From a virus: a stretch of 46,247 bases of DNA. The position numbers and the translations under genes are program-made. The stretch lies in the IMG/VR virus record IMGVR_UViG_3300025655_006938, positions 1 to 46,247 of that record; one strand, written 5' to 3'. Shown here piece after piece: positions 39,650 to 46,247 of the stretch (positions within the stretch are counted from its first letter, which is position 1; every line of letters begins with the position of its first letter). The notes under the pieces were generated by a model, which worked only from the letters and a program-made list of their open reading frames with translations, made no database searches and had not been told where the DNA came from.

Positions 39650-41370
39650 TATAATGTTACTTCGTTACGCATTACTTTATTCATATGAGTGTTTGCAAAG
39701 TAAGCTGATTCCTGAATGATTCGTTGTCCACTTAAAGTAATACTCTCACTTAAAATTACGTTGCCATATCTGAAACTGCCAAGAGCCGTTGCGCCATACA
39801 AGCTGTTTAGCAAGATTTTCATAGTATGTTGCATTAAGTGAAATTTTTCACCATCTGCTTTGTTGCCCGCTTTGTAAGCTTGCTTCATTTTATTTTTATA
39901 TATAACTCGCTCCTCAAACCATTTTGCCAGAATCGTTTTTAGTACCGAATCAAAATCAGTTCTATATAATACTCCGTTTGCCGAAATCGCTAACCCAGAT
40001 TTTTCAACTAATTCAATAATTTCTTTAACCTTCATTTGAGTAGTCCTACGTTTAGAGTTTTGAACAGTAAATTCATGATCCGGATTCATTTTTTTTAAAT
40101 CATTTAATCCGCATCGACAGTTAAAAATCTCTTTACCTTCGACTACTACTTTTTCATCAGGCATCATAATGCGTCCTATTAACGTCTCTTTACCAATGTT
40201 TAAAGACATAATGATTGAAGGATACAATGATGTCAAATCTTCATCAAACATGTAATTATATAAACCTGCGTTAGGGCAAAACAAATAACCACCTGCGTAG
40301 TTCTTTTTAGTGATAGGGTTTCTATCACGAGCTGGGGGTATAATACCTTGTTCTAACAAATAAGCCGAAATAGCACCATCGTGAATCATACTATTTTTAT
40401 AGACGTCACTATAGTTAATTTTGCCTTTATGTGCCAAGTTTTTAGTTAAAGGTAAATATTGGAATTTCTCATCCAATGCTTTTAGGATTTCAACGTCTCG
40501 AAAGTTATACGAAATAAACTTTTGTTTATCTTCTTGAAACAACCTATCTAAACTACCTTCATATTCAATTTTTTCTAAACCAACATACTTTTTACCTAAA
40601 GCATCTAATTTAAATGAAGGTTCATCTCTAAAGCTAAACTTTTTGTGTAGCTTCATGTAATCCAAAGACTCGGTACCTGCAATTTTAAGCCAACCATCTC
40701 GGTTCCAAGCACTTTCATCTTGAACTATACCGATTGGAGATAACATTCCTGCTACTTCTTTATCAAATACATTGCAAAGGCGGTAATAGAGATAAGGGAT
40801 ATCAAAGTAATCACTATTGTAACCAACAAGTATATCCGGATTAATTTCGCGGAGGTTAGTTATAAAAGCTCCAAGAAGTTCTTTTTCTGTTTTAACCGGA
40901 ACAATAGCTCTATTTCCTTCTTGTGCTTGTTGTAGCTCACCTTTTTTATCTAAAATAAGAATTTTCCACTCGTCTTTTTGGCGGTGCCACCAAGCTATAG
41001 AGGTAATAGGTTTAGGAGCACTACGAATATAATCTTCCGTAAGTGCACCTCCCATTTCACACTCTATATCAAAAAATACTTCTTGGTGAGTAACAGATGG
41101 CTCGTCATTATTTCCATACATGTCAATGAGGAACCTTTGATAAGGACGCATATCATGAAAATGCAACTTAGTATTTTCCTTATTCCATTTAGTTACTTTA
41201 CGAAGTGATTCTTGTTTTAGTCCTCTAATATTCTTGTTTGCATCGTGGTCACTACACTCTTCATAAGCAGCATAATTCCATGACATTACTTGATAACCAC
41301 CATCATCCCACAAGTGAACTCTATAATTATTTTCCTTAAGGGGTTGAACAAAACAAGATTTATAACTCAT
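39649..41370 (-). CDS. Family B DNA polymerase, N-terminal part (exonuclease, motifs A and B), 573 aa
   Basis: 3'-5' exonuclease motifs: FDIE (100-103, Exo I), VGYNSDYFDIPY (182-193, Exo II) and YNFRDVEILK (288-297, Exo III). Polymerase motif A is DLTSLYPSI (378-386) and motif B is K518-x3-NSLYG. The frame ends 47 residues after motif B (NKVMRNEVTL), before motif C, which is in the gene at 37543-38472. The break is clean: four complete genes lie in the 1.2-kb gap, so this is a split gene, not a frameshift. The residues on both sides look continuous. Confidence 0.95.
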   Translation of the reverse strand: MSYKSCFVQPLKENNYRVHLWDDGGYQVMSWNYAAYEECSDHDANKNIRGLKQESLRKVTKWNKENTKLHFHDMRPYQRFLIDMYGNNDEPSVTHQEVFFDIECEMGGALTEDYIRSAPKPITSIAWWHRQKDEWKILILDKKGELQQAQEGNRAIVPVKTEKELLGAFITNLREINPDILVGYNSDYFDIPYLYYRLCNVFDKEVAGMLSPIGIVQDESAWNRDGWLKIAGTESLDYMKLHKKFSFRDEPSFKLDALGKKYVGLEKIEYEGSLDRLFQEDKQKFISYNFRDVEILKALDEKFQYLPLTKNLAHKGKINYSDVYKNSMIHDGAISAYLLEQGIIPPARDRNPITKKNYAGGYLFCPNAGLYNYMFDEDLTSLYPSIIMSLNIGKETLIGRIMMPDEKVVVEGKEIFNCRCGLNDLKKMNPDHEFTVQNSKRRTTQMKVKEIIELVEKSGLAISANGVLYRTDFDSVLKTILAKWFEERVIYKNKMKQAYKAGNKADGEKFHLMQHTMKILLNSLYGATALGSFRYGNVILSESITLSGQRIIQESAYFANTHMNKVMRNEVTL

Positions 41371-41987
41371 TATTGGAAGAATTTCTTCAGATCTGGGCGG
41401 AAATAATTAATTGATTTCATTACTTTTCGATCCCTGCTACGATATACAACATACTTGTTACCAACCTGTTCATAGTGACAAGGTTCGCCTTGTTCCTTGG
41501 AGCGTATTTCAACAGTATTCTGTGCCTCTTCTTGTGTAGAGCAAGCCTTTGAAAGATTCGATGCCTGTACTTCCATGTAAGCGGGCCAAATTTTATCCTT
41601 AAGACCATGAAGCATAGCACCGTTCCCAATGGAAACATAAGCAATGTCACACAGAGCGTCCAGAACTTCAACGATGTCTCCACTTTCGCAAGCATGTTTA
41701 TACTCCTCAAGTTCTTCCAAAACGAATTTGTATACAAAATCCCATTCACTTTCGGCTGGTATTGTGGGCTCATAGTTGTTTGGTTTATTCATTAGCGCAT
41801 TGAACTCTTCAACCTCGCTTACGAATGGTACATATTTACCTTCAAAAGCTTTTACAATTTTTTCTGCAGTATATTCAGCCCATTCTACATCTGGGTAACG
41901 AGACATATCGTCTCTGTCACGAAGGGAGTGTAAAGTGCCTAAACTATTAAGCAACTCTATTGTAATAATATCTTTAAATTGAGACAT
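41370..41987 (-). CDS. MazG-like (all-alpha NTP pyrophosphohydrolase) protein, 205 aa
   Basis: I use MSQFKDIITIEL (41987) as start; a longer frame would run far into folE. Central motif VLEELEEYKHACESGD then EVLDALCDIAYVSIGNG (ExxE...ExxD) is typical of the MazG/PRA-PH all-alpha fold, and YMEVQASNLSKA is the EVxxSNxxK segment of phage-type members. Predicted to hydrolyse a nucleoside triphosphate, perhaps cleaning the pool or handling a modified base. It directly follows folE in the preQ0/nucleotide operon. The N-terminal part is unassigned. Confidence 0.7.
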   Translation of the reverse strand: MSQFKDIITIELLNSLGTLHSLRDRDDMSRYPDVEWAEYTAEKIVKAFEGKYVPFVSEVEEFNALMNKPNNYEPTIPAESEWDFVYKFVLEELEEYKHACESGDIVEVLDALCDIAYVSIGNGAMLHGLKDKIWPAYMEVQASNLSKACSTQEEAQNTVEIRSKEQGEPCHYEQVGNKYVVYRSRDRKVMKSINYFRPDLKKFFQ

Positions 41988-42678
41988 GACCATTATTAAT
42001 TTTAAGTGAATCAAAAAACTCTTTACGTGCTTGGTTGTCATTTTCCATAAACACACCTGAGGCTTTAGTAGTTACCATAGCAGCACCTTGGTGTTTGATT
42101 CCACGGCAAGAAACACAATTGTGAGTTGCTACTACTGAAACAATTACACCCATATTGTCTTCACAAACTTTATCTACTGCTTGGTGAATTGCTTGAGTCA
42201 ATTGCTCTTGGATAGCACCTCGACGACCAAAATGTTCTACAATACGATTAAGTTTAGATAATCCTATAACGCGTCCATCTTTTCCAGCAACGTATCCAAT
42301 GTGGACGACCCCACGAATGGCTTGGTGATGGTGAGAACACATACTAGTAAGAGAAATGTTGCGCTCAATAATAAGGCCATCGTAACCATCACTAGGGAAC
42401 GAAGTAATTTCTGTAAAATTGTCATAACGGCCTTTCCAAAGGTCGTAAACATAAGCTTTAGCCACACGACGGGGCGTTTCCATTGAATTTGGGTCATTTC
42501 TCCAATCACATTTTAAGGCATCGAGGAATTGACCGAACGCTTCAGCTGCCTCTTCTACCATTTTTTCTTTTTCTCGATCTGTAAAAGGAAAACCAGGAGC
42601 AATTCCGTTAGCAAATCCTACTTTTACACACTCGATGTTGTCGTACTTCTTACGACGCTTGTTTTCCATATCTTCCAT
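41974..42678 (-). CDS. folE: GTP cyclohydrolase I, 234 aa
   Basis: SMCSHHHQAIRGVVHIGY (Cys114, His116-118), VIGLSKLNRIVEHFGRR and HNCVSCRGIKH (Cys191) are the zinc and substrate motifs; QEQLTQAI is the QERLT region. Reaction: GTP to dihydroneopterin triphosphate, the first step toward preQ0. Together with QueD, QueE and QueC in this window it completes the pathway. A promoter candidate lies 15 nt upstream. Confidence 0.9.
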   Translation of the reverse strand: MEDMENKRRKKYDNIECVKVGFANGIAPGFPFTDREKEKMVEEAAEAFGQFLDALKCDWRNDPNSMETPRRVAKAYVYDLWKGRYDNFTEITSFPSDGYDGLIIERNISLTSMCSHHHQAIRGVVHIGYVAGKDGRVIGLSKLNRIVEHFGRRGAIQEQLTQAIHQAVDKVCEDNMGVIVSVVATHNCVSCRGIKHQGAAMVTTKASGVFMENDNQARKEFFDSLKINNGHVSI

Positions 42679-42693
42679 ATAACTTATTTTGCG

Positions 42694-42724
42694 TAAATAT
42701 AATAACTAATCTTTACAGAGCAAA
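42694..42724 (-). promoter_or_regulatory. Candidate promoter of folE
   Basis: Minus strand: TTTG (42721-42724, inside the last codons of the HPRT gene), 19-nt spacer, TATATTTA (42694-42701), 15 nt to the folE ATG. Good fit to TTTG-N19-TAnnTTTG. Confidence 0.5.
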
Positions 42725-43240
42725 GATACTTTTATAATTTCTACAATGACCTTTATCATTGTCCATTCCATAACCTACTACCCATTCATCGTCAATTTCG
42801 AATCCGTGTAATTGAACTCCTTGAACTAGTGGGTAGTTTTTAATGTTGAATGTGGTTTCTTTTCTTTTAAGGCAGGTTACAATGTTTAGTGTTTTAGGCC
42901 ACTTGATACCTAAATACTCAATTAGAGCTGCCATTGTATTACCTGAGTCTAAAATATCGTCTACAATATAGACGTGTTTGCCTTTAATTGGTGTTTCAAG
43001 GTCTTTTAGAATTTGGATATCACCTTGTCGATTTTTAGCTACATAAGATTTTACTCTCATAAAATCAATTTCAACATCAATATCCATATTACGAACTAAA
43101 TCACTATAGAACATAAAAGCACCTTTAAGCAACCCAATCATTACAATTGGTGTTTTGTCTCCTCGGTGTTCGTCTGCTATGTGTTTAGCTAGAATTTTTG
43201 TTTTGATTTCGATGTCGTGGGCTTTAATTAGTTCAGTCAT
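42713..43240 (-). CDS. hpt: Hypoxanthine/guanine phosphoribosyltransferase, 175 aa
   Basis: The start MTELIKAHDIEI (43240) fits the family and overlaps the zinc-ribbon stop by 8 nt. VMIGLLKGAFMFYSDLVR, IDFMRVKSY, HVYIVDDILDSGNTM (PRPP loop) and FEIDDEWVVGYGMDNDKGHC, then RNYKSIFAL, are the HPRT blocks in order. It converts hypoxanthine or guanine to IMP or GMP, feeding GTP to folE downstream. Purine salvage on the phage. Confidence 0.9.
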   Translation of the reverse strand: MTELIKAHDIEIKTKILAKHIADEHRGDKTPIVMIGLLKGAFMFYSDLVRNMDIDVEIDFMRVKSYVAKNRQGDIQILKDLETPIKGKHVYIVDDILDSGNTMAALIEYLGIKWPKTLNIVTCLKRKETTFNIKNYPLVQGVQLHGFEIDDEWVVGYGMDNDKGHCRNYKSIFAL

Positions 43241-43421
43241 ATTTCTTTTTACAATTTTTACATACATTTACTGTGTGTGGGATTCCAAAATTATTTCGAG
43301 TTACATCGAAAAGGAATTTAGGGTCAAAACTATTTAAGCAATCGTGGCAAACCTCTTTTTTTCGAAGTTTGCCACGTTTTTTTAGCTTAGGAACATCATT
43401 TTCAAATTCAAATTCCTCCAT
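43233..43421 (-). CDS. Zinc-ribbon protein, 62 aa
   Basis: CHDCLNSFDPKF and CKNCKKKYD at the C-terminus are two CxxC pairs 24 residues apart, a zinc ribbon. The N-terminus is acidic, then basic (PKLKKRGKLRKKEV). I favour MEEFEFEN (43421); MNFAMEE (43433) would overlap the upstream gene by 26 nt. A perfect 9-bp inverted repeat lies inside the coding region. Probably nucleic-acid binding. Confidence 0.6.
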   Translation of the reverse strand: MEEFEFENDVPKLKKRGKLRKKEVCHDCLNSFDPKFLFDVTRNNFGIPHTVNVCKNCKKKYD

Positions 43422-43584
43422 AGCGAAATTCAAATTTTTCAGTTTTGTTTTCTACTTTAATTCCTTGTTTATCAATGTAGCTTAACTCATATCCATAAAC
43501 TGATACAGCTGAGATAATACCATTTACTTCGATTACTCCTAGAGCCCAAAGTTGGTGTAGTGCGTGTAAAAATCCGTTTGGCAT
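43408..43584 (-). CDS. 58-aa hypothetical protein
   Basis: MPNGFLHALHQLWALGVIEV, then GIISAVSVYGYELSYIDKQG and KFEFRYGGI. Mixed alpha/beta. It starts on the last base of queE's stop (TAATG), which supports the call. No homolog is recognised. Confidence 0.6.
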   Translation of the reverse strand: MPNGFLHALHQLWALGVIEVNGIISAVSVYGYELSYIDKQGIKVENKTEKFEFRYGGI

Positions 43585-44360
43585 TATACTTCTCGTTTAG
43601 TGTCGTAAGCAATAATATGGTCTCGGCCTGTCATGTTATAACCATGTTCAGCACAAAGTTCAAATACTAGTGGATACATTTTGATTAATTCTTCTCTATT
43701 GTCTCCCGCAGGCATAATATATGTTTTATCCTTTGGGATATTCATTTCAACTCTAAATGCTTCGATTTCAGCTAAGTTTTCTTGTGTTCCATCCCAAACT
43801 GGCTTAAAGTGATAGTCAGTATGGTAATCCATAGACTTACGCATTGCATCAATATTTAAGCGTAAGCGGTTATGGGTTGCAATCATCTTTTCGTCCACGA
43901 CTCCACCAAGAGGTGTAGATACCCCCAATACAGGAACACTATTGCTAAACTTTGGACTAAAACTAATGAGCCCAATAGGGTAATCTGTTTCCATAAAGGC
44001 TGATCCTTCAGTTTCAATAGTAATAAGAATTCCTCTTTCATGAGCAAAGTGTGTTAGTTCGTTTACTAAAGCTGGATGCATAGTAGGACTACCACCTGTT
44101 AACATCATTTCTTTAATGTGAGGATTCTCATCATAGATTTTAATAATGTCATTAAAGGTAAACTTACCTTTTTCTGGGTGGATACTAGTATACCAGCTAT
44201 CACACCAGCCTCCTTCTCCAAAGTAACAACGGTGAGTACATCCTGTAGTTCTAACTGCAATCGTAGGACGTCCAAAACGAGATCCCTCACTTTGAACACA
44301 ACGATACAATTCTACAATTGGTAAAACTTTAGTGTAATCTTCAATTCTTTTAAGCGGCAT
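43584..44360 (-). CDS. queE: 7-carboxy-7-deazaguanine synthase (QueE family), 258 aa
   Basis: VELYRCVQSEGSRFGRPTIA is the QueE start. The radical SAM cysteines are Cys41, Cys45 and Cys53, a CX3CX7C spacing instead of CX3CX2C, with GEGGW inserted. EMMLTGGSPTMHP and ITIETEGSAF are the SAM-binding blocks. It converts 6-carboxytetrahydropterin to 7-carboxy-7-deazaguanine. It lies next to QueD, consuming its product. The unusual spacing may be a phage/marine subfamily trait. Confidence 0.85.
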   Translation of the reverse strand: MPLKRIEDYTKVLPIVELYRCVQSEGSRFGRPTIAVRTTGCTHRCYFGEGGWCDSWYTSIHPEKGKFTFNDIIKIYDENPHIKEMMLTGGSPTMHPALVNELTHFAHERGILITIETEGSAFMETDYPIGLISFSPKFSNSVPVLGVSTPLGGVVDEKMIATHNRLRLNIDAMRKSMDYHTDYHFKPVWDGTQENLAEIEAFRVEMNIPKDKTYIMPAGDNREELIKMYPLVFELCAEHGYNMTGRDHIIAYDTKREV

Positions 44361-44814
44361 AGATTGCTGAGTTTTTGTGGTTTTCCATGAATTTAACTTT
44401 AGCTATTCTTACTCGCCCTTCAGTTTCAAGTTGGACAAAATCATTTAGTTTATGGTAAAGATATTCAGCAAACTTTTCAGCGCCTACTGCTTCTACTACT
44501 CGTAACTGGATGACACCTCTATCGTGCATATCGCGGAAGTTATCTAATTCAGGATCATCTTCTGCTACAACTACAGTATGATCAAACATATATTCCATCC
44601 AAGCTTTAGGCATCATACCATCAATATTATTTTTGGCACGTTTCATACCTCCAAAGTCCCAAACCCAATTACGATAGTCTAAATTACCTTCAAACGTAAC
44701 TTCAAATTCTACGTCGTAACCGTGAAGGTATTGACAATGGGTAGTATTTGCTCTCCATTGACGAAAGCATGTACTAAACCCATCAAATTTCTTTCTTGAT
44801 TTAAATTTAGTCAT
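44350..44814 (-). CDS. queD: 6-carboxytetrahydropterin synthase-like protein (QueD family), 154 aa
   Basis: FSTCFRQWRANTTHCQYLHG then YDVEFEV is the QueD start with Cys27 and His31; NWVWDFGGMKR, FDHTVVVAEDD and VVEAVGAEKFAEYL (Glu) follow the family. The positions equivalent to zinc His16 and His33 of E. coli QueD are Cys16 and Tyr33. Context with queC, queE and folE makes the pathway role secure even if the metal site differs. Overlaps queE by 11 nt. Confidence 0.8.
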   Translation of the reverse strand: MTKFKSRKKFDGFSTCFRQWRANTTHCQYLHGYDVEFEVTFEGNLDYRNWVWDFGGMKRAKNNIDGMMPKAWMEYMFDHTVVVAEDDPELDNFRDMHDRGVIQLRVVEAVGAEKFAEYLYHKLNDFVQLETEGRVRIAKVKFMENHKNSAIYAA

Positions 44815-45055
44815 TATAAAAATTAACTACTTGTTGTAAAGTACGTGAACCTGTAAAACGTTTTACTTCTTGTTCGTTTTCTACTAAAATCACTGTAGGA
44901 ATACTTTTAATCCCATATCTAGTTGAAACCTCTGGGGTGTAATCTACGTTAAATTTTTTAATAGGTAAGCCCTTTTTAGATAGTTCATCCATTATAGGAC
45001 CAAATTGTTTGCAAGGACCACACCAGTCTGCTGAAAAATACCAAAGTTGTTTCAT
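44807..45055 (-). CDS. Thioredoxin, 82 aa
   Basis: FSADWCGPCKQFGPIMDEL has the redox CGPC (Cys12, Cys15), and IKSIPTVILVENE the cis-Pro loop. A minimal thioredoxin with shortened N-terminus. Possible roles: electron supply to a reductase, or redox upkeep of the radical SAM and preQ0 enzymes next to it. Overlaps queD by 8 nt. Confidence 0.9.
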   Translation of the reverse strand: MKQLWYFSADWCGPCKQFGPIMDELSKKGLPIKKFNVDYTPEVSTRYGIKSIPTVILVENEQEVKRFTGSRTLQQVVNFYND

Positions 45056-45056
45056 T

Positions 45057-45386
45057 TTATACTAATTCTTCAATTATACCAATTATTTCACTAAATATAA
45101 GAACACCAGCAGCAATTGGCAAGCTAAATGGTATTAATAAATATCCTAAAATACGAACACCCGATTTAATAAATGATACGATTTGGTGCCATTTTTGATT
45201 TGGCATGTGTCTTATATCTTTTCCTAAAATGTGTTCTACTTTTTTTTCTTTTGTGTATGTGCCATATTTGGCATTCATAATTTCTCTATCGCTCATATTT
45301 TTAATTAAATGTGAAAGTGGGTTGTGAGCAAAAACCATATGATTTTGCTCACTAACCTCTTTTCCATATATATCTTTAACCGGCAT
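45057..45386 (-). CDS. Membrane protein, 109 aa
   Basis: A polar N-terminal 70 residues (MPVKDIYGKEVSEQNHMVFA) are followed by one or two hydrophobic helices at the C-terminus (ILGYLLIPFSLPIAAGVLIF, then SEIIGIIEELV). It overlaps queC by 11 nt. No family is known. Confidence 0.65.
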   Translation of the reverse strand: MPVKDIYGKEVSEQNHMVFAHNPLSHLIKNMSDREIMNAKYGTYTKEKKVEHILGKDIRHMPNQKWHQIVSFIKSGVRILGYLLIPFSLPIAAGVLIFSEIIGIIEELV

Positions 45387-46227
45387 AACTTGCTAATACT
45401 TTTTCTACGTGGGCTTTAGCTACTTCCCAGCTAACAGGGCCTGTTTCATCAGCATACTTTACTGGATCGGGACGACCTAACTTAATAAACGCTTCAACTC
45501 GTTCTACCGAAGAAGCTGATTTATAGTCTGAATACCATTCGTAAGCATTAGTTTCAGGGCGGTAATACCATTTGATTGGCTTATAAGACGTGTTAGTACG
45601 TTTATAAACTTCATCAAATTCAAGATCTAAGTAATCACACAATTCTTGTCCGTCTTGTAGAATGCCGAATTTATCTGTTTCGAGGTAAGGTGTATAATAA
45701 CCTACCAATTCACTATCCCAGTTACCCATGCGAAATGCGTGATCATCTGCATCTCTCCATTCTTGACGGCAGTCTGGATAAATTGCATGATCGCCTGCGT
45801 GAATACCGAGAGCAATATCGGTTTGCTCTTTAGTTGATGTTGCTACTGAAAGTGCAACTGCTTGAGTAATTGAAGCAAAAATCTTGTTTCGGTTAGGAAC
45901 AACTGTTGCCTTCATATTATCTTGCTCATAGTGTCCTTCAGGCACATCATCTCCACCTTCTACAAGTGCAGAGTTAAGTAAATCAACCAAACCATCAAGT
46001 TTAATTTGGCGATATCTAATATCATAACCACTAGCATTTAAGTAGTTAATAAGTGCTCGAGCTCGTTCGAGTTCAACTACGTGTTTTTGTCCGTAGTTAA
46101 AACTAAGAGCTGTTACATTGCCATTGTAGTCTTTAATTGCTTTAAGCAATAACGTGCTACTATCCATACCACCTGAAAGTGATACTACTACGTGTTTTCC
46201 TTTGTTAAAATCCATTTCTAACTGCAT
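45376..46227 (-). CDS. queC: 7-cyano-7-deazaguanine synthase-like protein (QueC family), 283 aa
   Basis: VVSLSGGMDSSTLLLK (PP-loop 18-24), LSFNYGQKH, VVPNRNKIFASI and GDHAIYPDCRQEW are the QueC blocks; an in-frame stop precedes the ATG, fixing the start. The enzyme makes preQ0 from 7-carboxy-7-deazaguanine and ammonia with ATP. The C-terminal zinc Cys set is missing: the region aligning with SC...CGKCGSCxER reads TSYK...DYKSASSVER. An extended C-terminus replaces it. Confidence 0.85.
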   Translation of the reverse strand: MQLEMDFNKGKHVVVSLSGGMDSSTLLLKAIKDYNGNVTALSFNYGQKHVVELERARALINYLNASGYDIRYRQIKLDGLVDLLNSALVEGGDDVPEGHYEQDNMKATVVPNRNKIFASITQAVALSVATSTKEQTDIALGIHAGDHAIYPDCRQEWRDADDHAFRMGNWDSELVGYYTPYLETDKFGILQDGQELCDYLDLEFDEVYKRTNTSYKPIKWYYRPETNAYEWYSDYKSASSVERVEAFIKLGRPDPVKYADETGPVSWEVAKAHVEKVLASYAG

Positions 46228-46247
46228 TTATATTTGCCAGGTATTTT

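Noticed and set aside
43344-43381. Perfect 9-bp inverted repeat GTGGCAAAC...GTTTGCCAC followed by a T-run on the plus strand
   Set aside because: It resembles a plus-strand terminator, but no plus-strand gene ends here and it lies inside the coding part of the zinc-ribbon gene. Probably coincidental or an antisense stop; too weak to list as a feature.

Overview
The window reads as part of a large T4-like myovirus genome whose host is a Bacteroidetes, probably a flavobacterium. The phage assignment rests on a T4-type replication set: a family B DNA polymerase split into two genes, a gp45-like sliding clamp, and gp44- and gp62-like clamp-loader subunits. Gene packing is tight, with many ATGA and TAATG junctions, and almost everything lies on the minus strand. 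The host assignment rests on a protein with a type IX secretion (T9SS) C-terminal domain at the left edge, a DUF2452 protein, AT-rich DNA, few Shine-Dalgarno sites, and promoter-like pairs resembling the Bacteroidetes TTTG / TAnnTTTG consensus. No capsid or tail genes are visible. No tRNA, rRNA, CRISPR array or insertion sequence was recognised.

Left part (1-10.5 kb). A T9SS-type secreted protein runs off the left edge. Next to it, across a divergent regulatory region with a 14-bp palindrome, lies the only plus-strand gene, a small lipoprotein followed by a clear terminator. The rest is an accessory region of small minus-strand genes. It includes ten genes of under 60 codons placed by start/stop coupling, a SWIM zinc-finger protein, a lipoprotein, a membrane-anchored glucosaminidase, a degenerate HNH protein with an N-terminal HTH, a DksA-like zinc-finger protein, a DUF6884-like protein, and a small protein ending in an SSB-like acidic tip.

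Middle (10.5-30.2 kb). A nearly uninterrupted sugar/glycan biosynthesis operon of 24 genes. It holds RmlB, RmlC and RmlD-like enzymes and two further SDR epimerases. Two DegT-fold enzymes carry His in place of the PLP lysine, as in RfbH and ColD, and a ferredoxin-NADP-reductase-like flavoprotein is a candidate partner. There is also a miniature two-gene TPP enzyme, a heptose-kinase-like PfkB protein, a B12-type radical SAM enzyme, a methyltransferase, and an MTA/SAH-nucleosidase-like plus APRT pair that could recycle SAM by-products. At least six glycosyltransferases are present, including GT10- and STELLO-like ones. The likely outcome is synthesis and transfer of an unusual deoxy- or branched sugar on the host surface or the virion.

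Right part (30.2-46.2 kb). In transcription order (right to left): QueC, a membrane protein, thioredoxin, QueD, QueE, HPRT, GTP cyclohydrolase I, a MazG-like pyrophosphohydrolase, polymerase N-part, four small genes, polymerase C-part, sliding clamp, Hsp20, GroES, GroEL, clamp loader, gp62-like subunit, an Nmad1-like protein, and a Cas4/AddB-like Fe-S nuclease. FolE-QueD-QueE-QueC is a complete preQ0 pathway, suggesting 7-deazaguanine DNA modification, although no transglycosylase (DpdA) is in the window. The chaperones sit between clamp and clamp loader, and an 11-bp inverted motif precedes both chaperone units.
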